DNA of 12,886 nucleotides, from positions 1 to 12,886 of the forward strand of contig PWJF01000475.1 of assembly GCA_003560935.1 (NCBI GenBank), read 5' to 3'. Position numbers and translations under genes: made by a program. The notes under the pieces were generated by a model. The model saw only the letters and a program-made list of their open reading frames with translations. It was not told the origin of the DNA and ran no database searches. This DNA is from Ignavibacteriales bacterium (lineage in GTDB: Bacteria > Bacteroidota > Ignavibacteria > T3Sed10-11). Shown here in pieces: positions 8,401 to 12,886 of this stretch (its first letter is position 1; the number at the start of each line of letters is the position of its first letter).

Positions 8401-8841
8401 GATACCGGGAAATCAACCGATACCGTAGAAGAATATGCAGAAACGCCGACCGTTACACCAGAAGCCGGCGGGAACACCATCCTTGTCGTCGAAGATGAAC
8501 CGAGCTTGCTGCAGTTGCTGCAGCATGTTCTTGAAGAGAACGGATACCGGGTACTGACTGCAAGCGACGGTATCGAGGGAGTGAAAGTATATGAGAGCAA
8601 TGTGGATGACATAGCGCTCGTTGTATCCGATGTCGGTTTACCTAAACTTGACGGCTTCAATGCATTTCTTCAAATGCGCCGCATTAATCCGAATGTTAAT
8701 GCGGTACTTGCAAGCGGCTATCTTGATGACAAGGTTAAGGTCGATCTTTACAAAGAGGGGATAAAAGACTTTATAAAGAAACCCTACCAAACGGAAGAAA
8801 TTCTCTCCAAGATAAACGAATTGGTAAAAGAAAAAAATTAA
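5494..8841 (+). CDS. Hybrid histidine kinase: GAF, four PAS, HisKA, ATPase, receiver
   Basis: The product is a soluble 1115-residue sensor kinase with no membrane segment. Order: coiled coil (about 8-40); GAF (about 40-208, with A-W-I-G and A-A-F-P-V); PAS at about 226-340 (contains I-H-P-D-D), 362-475, 484-595 and 605-718; HisKA with the phosphoacceptor His743 in A-H-D-F-N-N-I-L, typical of HPK4 kinases; and an ATPase domain with N box Asn855, G1 box D904-T-G-A-G and G2 box G-K-G-K-G-L-G-L (about 928-935). The C-terminal receiver has acidic E1000-D1001-E1002, phosphoacceptor Asp1046, Ser1074 and Lys1096-Pro. All catalytic residues needed for autophosphorylation and His-to-Asp transfer are present. 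The usual threonine of the G2 box is Lys931. No Shine-Dalgarno site precedes the ATG, but the coiled coil supports this start. Its receiver resembles those of the two genes downstream. The sensed signal is unknown. Confidence 0.93.
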   Translation: MVDAKPLFDDILKKLSSLRQELNNLHQSEQQRKQTEESLTRRNRMHTLLNSIRANIIKNRTREDLYDNVCVSFVESGLVHVAWIGAIDRDSEAVRPVTSARIDEERFGVRIERLPQDIGIHGTIVETVAGGNVFVSNNIASDTRLEAFHSAAERQHYRSLAAFPVSENGTIQAILILFSATEDFFSGEVVDNVRQVCRELSIGLQRLLLESDIRLEIETLKNTTAHYQQVADQHFIGIAVIQGGKLKYANEAIAETFGYSVGEMLQWKPNEFTKIIHPDDVEDVTKPEQQKAREIDGVTYYSYRIVTGQNRTRRIHRYSKTIFYAGERAHLIAVLDDEMMPQKQIIETEKQPVRREEDTTDRILFDNNPYPLLLIDFGTFAILQANNAAMGLYGYSEQEFREMTIRDLYPEDELSRFLDNLAQLPVTLQMEIATKHRIRDGTDIDVELAARYIRLADKTVVLMAARDVTNKKWAEEVVRESETNYRNIFNSIGYMVLVIDRDARILDMNNAAAMMMQQQREEVIGQDFDSINAKEKNTLEDFRNYLARAFEIGEERVDWYLQRPDGRVLPVEIVLHKGEYFGHDVVVAAARRSDLDKETVAAPDEISTTLESAPSAIAIANSEGEFTWANRAFAELIDVGAGELIGREITSLRAEGRSEEAFNRMLQTIYKGKVWSDEVIVQTGKEKETEIGLTVTPVTSSTGIVSRFVLTARNVAWEKERMQQILQKRKMESIDTISRAIAHDFNNILGIILGYASFLEKRKEDPEKFHADIEEIKNAVQRGANLIKQMLAYTHRNDVSYDSINVNEVVQDVAGVLGDSFPETIDISLELDERVPDVSMSRHQLQQIITELCVNARDAIEDPEAAHPGRGRIIIETHRYEGRKLRDMFPAAHENTYVEIRVTDTGAGMDEDTKSKAFDPFFSAKEYGKGKGLGLTSVYGVIKSYDGFIRIESEPKQGTVFMIYLPAGNDTGKSTDTVEEYAETPTVTPEAGGNTILVVEDEPSLLQLLQHVLEENGYRVLTASDGIEGVKVYESNVDDIALVVSDVGLPKLDGFNAFLQMRRINPNVNAVLASGYLDDKVKVDLYKEGIKDFIKKPYQTEEILSKINELVKEKN

Positions 8842-8853
8842 AACCCGCCCGTA

Positions 8854-8902
8854 ATCTGCACTTTATGCTACGACCGGGGAATATCTGCCATGTCCGACCG
8901 GG
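8854..8902. repeat. Imperfect direct repeat in the gap after the first hybrid kinase
   Basis: Two units share the ends ATCTGC and CGACCGGG with a similar ATG-containing middle. The first is 8854-8878 and the second 8883-8902, so the second is 5 bases shorter. They sit just after the kinase stop codon and could be a small duplication, a protein site or chance. I see no clear factor-independent terminator in this 226-base gap. Confidence 0.4.
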
Positions 8903-8994
8903 ATAACAATATTACCATATCCCTCACTATATTCCGTTTTCGGCAATATTTTAATACTATCTGGGAATTGCGGTTAAAGGTATCTATTAAATTC

Positions 8995-9023
8995 TTGTAT
9001 TTTGAATATTTCGTTCGTATAAT
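8995..9023 (+). promoter_or_regulatory. Sigma70-like promoter for the receiver and second kinase operon
   Basis: TTGTAT (8995-9000) and a perfect TATAAT (9018-9023) are separated by 17 bases, the ideal spacing. Transcription would start near 9030, about 38 bases before the receiver gene. It is the best promoter match in the window and suggests that the receiver and second kinase genes form their own transcription unit. Confidence 0.5.
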
Positions 9024-9067
9024 AAAAAAAGATTTTTATACCTTGAAACCCGCAATCTAAGTATCCT

Positions 9068-9475
9068 ATGGCTGAAAATTATAAAATTCAGCATAAAAAA
9101 AACGATAGTTCCGTAACAATTCTCGTTGTTGAAGATGAAAAATTGTTATGTGAAGTACTTGTCCAAATACTCCAGGATCAGGGCTATACCGTATTAACAG
9201 CACATGACGGGGAAACAGCCCTGCAAGTTTACAACGAGAATAATAACCACATATCCGTTATACTTTCCGATATAGGCCTTCCGAAATTAAACGGCATTCA
9301 GCTATTTGAAGAGTTACAGGAAATCAACCCCGATGTGAAAATACTTCTTGCGAGCGGATTTTTGGATCCGCATAAAAAATCAAAACTTTTACTGATGGGT
9401 GTCAGCGGGATTCTTAAAAAACCGTACCAGACGGATGAAGTATGTGAAAAAATCCGCCAGGTACTGGAAAAGTAA
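9068..9475 (+). CDS. Stand-alone response regulator receiver protein
   Basis: The 135-residue product is a single CheY-like receiver with no output domain. The acidic pocket is E22-D23-E24, the phosphoacceptor is Asp68 in S-D-I-G-L-P-K, Ser96 takes the Thr/Ser switch position and Lys118 precedes Pro119. All residues needed for phosphorylation are present. It resembles the receivers fused to the flanking kinases: about 45 percent identity to the upstream one in my ungapped hand alignment, and the same A-S-G and K-P-Y-Q motifs. It may have arisen from a hybrid kinase or share their phosphodonors. The next kinase starts 17 bases after its stop, so co-transcription is likely. It could be a phosphate shuttle, a phosphate sink or a regulator acting by protein contact. 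No ribosome binding site is visible before the ATG. Confidence 0.92.
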   Translation: MAENYKIQHKKNDSSVTILVVEDEKLLCEVLVQILQDQGYTVLTAHDGETALQVYNENNNHISVILSDIGLPKLNGIQLFEELQEINPDVKILLASGFLDPHKKSKLLLMGVSGILKKPYQTDEVCEKIRQVLEK

Positions 9476-9492
9476 TAATTGCAGTCACACGT

Positions 9493-12333
9493 ATGCCCTC
9501 TAAGAAATTCAAAGACCATTCTTCGCTGCGGGAAAGTGAAGTCCGCTACAAATCCTTATTCGAAAAGTTTCCGGGAATGATATGGCGGTCCGATACCGGA
9601 GGCGCGATCAATTATGTCAATCAATCGTTACTTAAATTTACCGGCAGTACATCCGAGGAAGTGATGGGAAGGGGTTGGCTGAAGGACGTACACCCCGATG
9701 ACCGTGACGCCGTAGAGAAGATTCAATATGAACATATTGCAAAACGAAGACCTTTCGAAATGGAATACCGGCTGCGTCACCGGAGCGGAGAATACCGGTG
9801 GATAATTGATGCCGGTAAACCGTATGAGGATATTGATGGAAATTTTGCCGGCTATATTGGAACGTGTTTCGATATTAACCGCAGAAAAATGGTTGAAGAG
9901 CGGATGGATCACATCAACCGGTTGTACTCGGTCATCAGCCGGGTCAACCAGGCAATTGTGAAGATAAAGGAACGCGCTGTATTATTACATGAAGTATGCA
10001 AGATCTCCGTCGAGCAGGGTAAATTTACAATGGCATGGGTTGGTATACATGTCCCCGAGAAAAACTCGATACAGGTAGCGGCGCAATATGGAAAAGACGA
10101 CGGTTATCTTGAGAGCGTATCGTTTCGTCTTTCGACGAATACGGAAGACTATTCTCCCGCCCAGATCGCTGCGATAACCGGCAAACCGTATATCGCAAAT
10201 GTGGTCGAAACCGATCCGCGAATGGTGAGGCACCGGGAGGAAGCGCTCAGGAGAGGATTTCGATCCGCGGCGGCTTTTCCGATACGGTTTACCGATGTGA
10301 TAACCGGTGTGTTTGTAGTGTATTCGGGGGAAGAAAATTATTTCACCGTACAGGAAAAACAATTGCTCGAGGATATCGCGGGTGACATTTCATATGCCGT
10401 ACCAAAGATTGCAGATGAGCTTAAGCGGGTAGAGACAGAACGGTCGTTGTACGCGAGCGAAGAACGCTTTCGCACGCTCGTTCAGTCGATGGATGATATT
10501 GTGTATGTGCTTGACCGAAACCAGCGGCATATCGGCGTCTATGGAAAATGGCTTGAGGCGTCGGGGCTATCGGAGGATATGTTCCTCGGAAAAACAGCCG
10601 GGGATATTTTTACACCTGAGTCGGCAAAAGTTCACGAAGATGCAAACAAGCGTGCGTTGAACGGTGAACATGTACTCTATACATGGATTGCAGAGATGCC
10701 GGACGGCAATCGATATATGCAAACGTCTCTTTCGCCGGTGGGTAATGCTCGGGGAGAGATTACGGGTATTGTCGGCGTCGGACGGGATGTGACAGAATTG
10801 CGGGAGGTACAGGAAATACAGCGATTGCAAAGCGCAGCACTTGAGTCCGCCGCTAATGCAGTGGTTATTACAGATATTGAAGGTACGATACAAACGGTCA
10901 ATAAAGCGTTTACCGAATTGACCGGTTATGAAAAAGATGAAGTCGTCGGCAAGAAAACGAAAATATTAAAATCCGGTAAACACGACGAATCGTTTTACAA
11001 AAATTTATGGGAGACGATTCGTTCGGGACAGGTGTGGGTTGGCGAAGTAGTGAATAAACGGAAGGATGGTACTTTATATACCGAGGAGATGACCATCACA
11101 CCGGTGCGTGATTCTCTGGGAATCATCACAAATTTTATTGCCATAAAGCAGGATGTTACGAAGCAAAAAGAGTTGCAGCATCACCTGGTCCAGGCGCAAA
11201 AAATGGAAAGTGTCGGAAAGCTCGCCAGCGGCATCGCCCACGATTTCAATAATATTCTGGGTATCATTATCGGATATTCCTCTTTAATCGAGAGGAATGC
11301 CGGAGATAAAGCAAAGTTTATCCAGGGTATTCAAGCGATTAACAAGGCGGTACAACGCGGCGCTAATCTTGTTCAACAAATTCTGACCTTTGCCCGTAAA
11401 ACCGACGTAGCACCGGACATCGTGCGCGTCAATACCGTCGTTACAGAACTTACAAAAATGCTTGAGGAGACATTTCCAAAAACGATTACGATAGAATTGG
11501 CGCTCGGGAAACATATGCCGGCACTGGTAATCGATCAAAGTCAGCTTCATCAGGCATTGCTTAATCTCTGTGTGAATGCGCGGGATGCGATTCTTGCTTC
11601 GGGACGGCCTTCGGGCGCGATTACCGTTAAAACAAGCGTCATTCCGGGGTCACGGCTTCAAACCCGGTATCCCGATGCGGGTCCGGAAAAATATATATCC
11701 ATATCCGTCGCCGATACCGGAACGGGTATGGATGATGTGATCGTTGAAAAAATCTTTGAACCTTTTTTTACCACAAAAGAGCGGGGGAAGGGAACGGGTC
11801 TCGGTCTTTCGGTTGTATATGGTATCGTACAATCTTATCAGGGTTATATCGATGTGGACAGTGAACCGGGCGCGGGTACAAACTTTACGCTGTATATTCC
11901 GGTGCGACCGGTATCCGAAGAGCTGGCGGAACAGTCCATAACCGATGATGAAGAAATACCGGGCGGGAGTGAAACGATCTTCATTATCGAGGACGAACCA
12001 TTGCTGCTTGACGCGCTGCAAAATATTTTGGAAGAGAAGGGGTATACCGTGATAACCGCAAAAGATGGGAAAACAGCGGTCGATATCTATAGCCAACATC
12101 AGTATGATATCGATATCATTCTATCCGATGTCGGTTTACCCAAAATGAACGGTACGGAAATTTACAGGCAAATAAAAGATATTAATCGTGATGTCCTGTT
12201 TATCATGGCGAGCGGTTATTTTGATCCGGTAATGAAGAAAGAAATGGCGGACGACGGCGTCAATGCATTCATCCGGAAGCCGTATCAACCGGATGAAATT
12301 TTATTGACAATACGAAGTGTACTTGGTGGTTGA
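9493..12333 (+). CDS. Hybrid histidine kinase: PAS, GAF, two PAS, HisKA, ATPase, receiver
   Basis: The product is a soluble 946-residue sensor kinase with no membrane segment. Order: PAS of the PAS_3 type (about 17-130, with H-P-D-D and Y-R-W-I); GAF (about 142-308, with A-W-V-G and A-A-F-P-I, like the GAF of the upstream kinase); PAS (about 323-437); PAS (about 444-560) nearly matching the last visible PAS of the minus-strand sensor; HisKA with His583 in A-H-D-F-N-N-I-L (HPK4 type); and an ATPase domain with Asn695, D741-T-G-T-G and a canonical G-K-G-T-G-L-G-L box (about 765-772). The receiver has E833-D834-E835, phosphoacceptor Asp879 and Lys929-Pro. It appears fully competent. It follows the single receiver gene by 17 bases and is probably in its operon. 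No Shine-Dalgarno site is evident. No terminator is seen in the 102 bases before the next gene. Confidence 0.93.
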   Translation: MPSKKFKDHSSLRESEVRYKSLFEKFPGMIWRSDTGGAINYVNQSLLKFTGSTSEEVMGRGWLKDVHPDDRDAVEKIQYEHIAKRRPFEMEYRLRHRSGEYRWIIDAGKPYEDIDGNFAGYIGTCFDINRRKMVEERMDHINRLYSVISRVNQAIVKIKERAVLLHEVCKISVEQGKFTMAWVGIHVPEKNSIQVAAQYGKDDGYLESVSFRLSTNTEDYSPAQIAAITGKPYIANVVETDPRMVRHREEALRRGFRSAAAFPIRFTDVITGVFVVYSGEENYFTVQEKQLLEDIAGDISYAVPKIADELKRVETERSLYASEERFRTLVQSMDDIVYVLDRNQRHIGVYGKWLEASGLSEDMFLGKTAGDIFTPESAKVHEDANKRALNGEHVLYTWIAEMPDGNRYMQTSLSPVGNARGEITGIVGVGRDVTELREVQEIQRLQSAALESAANAVVITDIEGTIQTVNKAFTELTGYEKDEVVGKKTKILKSGKHDESFYKNLWETIRSGQVWVGEVVNKRKDGTLYTEEMTITPVRDSLGIITNFIAIKQDVTKQKELQHHLVQAQKMESVGKLASGIAHDFNNILGIIIGYSSLIERNAGDKAKFIQGIQAINKAVQRGANLVQQILTFARKTDVAPDIVRVNTVVTELTKMLEETFPKTITIELALGKHMPALVIDQSQLHQALLNLCVNARDAILASGRPSGAITVKTSVIPGSRLQTRYPDAGPEKYISISVADTGTGMDDVIVEKIFEPFFTTKERGKGTGLGLSVVYGIVQSYQGYIDVDSEPGAGTNFTLYIPVRPVSEELAEQSITDDEEIPGGSETIFIIEDEPLLLDALQNILEEKGYTVITAKDGKTAVDIYSQHQYDIDIILSDVGLPKMNGTEIYRQIKDINRDVLFIMASGYFDPVMKKEMADDGVNAFIRKPYQPDEILLTIRSVLGG

Positions 12334-12366
12334 GATTAGCACCGATCTATCTGTTGATCCTCCTTA

Positions 12367-12394
12367 TTGTAATATTCCGTAAATCTTATATATT
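12367..12394 (+). promoter_or_regulatory. Candidate promoter before the last receiver gene
   Basis: TTGTAA (12367-12372) and TATATT (12389-12394) are 16 bases apart, and the -10 box ends 41 bases before the ATG. The boxes match the consensus only partly. Read-through from the upstream kinase gene is an equally good explanation for expression. Confidence 0.3.
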
Positions 12395-12422
12395 GGACTG
12401 ACATCTCCGGTCATTTAATGAG

Positions 12423-12427
12423 AGGAG
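12423..12427 (+). promoter_or_regulatory. Shine-Dalgarno site of the last receiver gene
   Basis: AGGAG sits 8 bases before the ATG at 12436 and fixes the start of a gene that runs off the right edge. Confidence 0.7.
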
Positions 12428-12435
12428 ACCCACGT

Positions 12436-12886
12436 ATGGCAAACAATATAAAAATATTGATGGTAGGTGATTCAAAAGGCACTACTGATCTCATTATCAA
12501 TACATTGGAGCGAAGTGGATATACAATTCATTATAACCGGGTGGAGACAAAGAAAGAATTTAACCGGGCTATCGAAAAAGATAATTGGGACATAATTTTA
12601 TGCGATTATTTACTGCCGGATTCCCTCTGCCTCGAAGCGCTCAACACCTTGCAAAAAAAAGAACTGGATATACCGTTTATTATAATGTGCGAAAATACCG
12701 ATGAAGATAAAGCAATCGAAGCGATGAAGCGGGGTGCAAGTGATTATGTGGCAAAAGACAATTTGAGGCGGCTTGCGCCTGCGGTTGAACGCGAGATCCG
12801 TGATGCAAGATTCCGGCATGATCGGCTGCGGATTGCGAAGGAATTATACGATGCGAAAATTTTGCTCGATAAAACTTTTGCCAGTC
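12436..12886 (+). CDS. Receiver-led signalling protein, partial (probable REC-PAS sensor)
   Basis: The frame is open from a well-placed ATG to the window edge (150 codons). Residues about 5-120 form a receiver domain with phosphoacceptor Asp57 in C-D-Y-L-L-P-D and Lys107 in A-K-D-N-L. It belongs to the type ending in K-x-N-L rather than K-P, which often heads REC-PAS kinases. Two positions depart from the usual: the acidic pair is Gly11-Asp12, and the Thr/Ser switch position is Cys85 in M-C-E-N. After the receiver, residues about 120-150 are charged and helical, as in the linkers that lead into PAS domains. A PAS or kinase part downstream is expected but not seen. The gene is 102 bases after the second hybrid kinase, in the same direction. 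It is clearly different from the K-P-Y-Q receivers of its neighbours. Confidence 0.85.
   Translation, partial: MANNIKILMVGDSKGTTDLIINTLERSGYTIHYNRVETKKEFNRAIEKDNWDIILCDYLLPDSLCLEALNTLQKKELDIPFIIMCENTDEDKAIEAMKRGASDYVAKDNLRRLAPAVEREIRDARFRHDRLRIAKELYDAKILLDKTFAS

Noticed and set aside
8842..9067. Riboswitch or small RNA in the gap before the stand-alone receiver
   Set aside because: Repeats are present, but no known riboswitch core or strong stem with a U-tract was recognised.
11650..12099. Minus-strand frame of 149 codons inside the second kinase
   Set aside because: It is antisense to the ATPase and receiver domains with intact motifs; treated as a shadow.
12610..12819. Minus-strand frame of 69 codons near the right edge
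   Set aside because: It is opposite the receiver-coding frame that has a strong ribosome binding site and conserved Asp and Lys.

Overview
The window is a bacterial chromosomal segment of moderate G+C. It is dominated by PAS/GAF two-component signalling genes, with one large secreted protease among them. The organism cannot be named from sequence alone. HPK4-type hybrid kinases packed with PAS domains, plus a bacterial Tricorn-family protease with a signal peptide, would fit a Deltaproteobacterium-like or FCB-superphylum-like environmental bacterium; this is inference. No tRNA, rRNA, insertion sequence, CRISPR array or phage gene was seen.

Layout. (1) Positions 1-1459, minus strand: the first 486 codons of a multi-PAS sensor protein that runs off the left edge. 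(2) 1460-1954: a 495-base divergent intergenic region. (3) 1955-5212, plus: an exported Tricorn-like S41 protease (beta-propellers, PDZ, catalytic core), followed by a strong hairpin. (4) 5263-5493: an AT-rich regulatory gap with a 15-bp palindrome and repeated half-sites. (5) 5494-8841: a hybrid histidine kinase (GAF, four PAS, HisKA, ATPase, receiver). (6) 8842-9067: a gap with an imperfect direct repeat and a good sigma70-like promoter. (7) 9068-9475: a stand-alone receiver protein, followed after 17 bases by (8) 9493-12333: a second hybrid kinase (PAS, GAF, two PAS, HisKA, ATPase, receiver). (9) 12436 to the right edge: the start of another receiver-led signalling protein.

How the parts may work together. 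The three complete signalling proteins carry closely related receivers, all with a S-D-[VI]-G-L-P-K core, an A-S-G-[YF] stretch and a K-P-Y-Q ending. The two kinases share the same HPK4 HisKA/ATPase type. This looks like a locally amplified set of soluble, cytoplasmic sensors that could exchange phosphate through the single-domain receiver. No DNA-binding, HPt, GGDEF or other output domain is visible in the window, so the output is unknown. The Tricorn-like protease is probably an independent transcription unit. Its link to the sensors is only positional.
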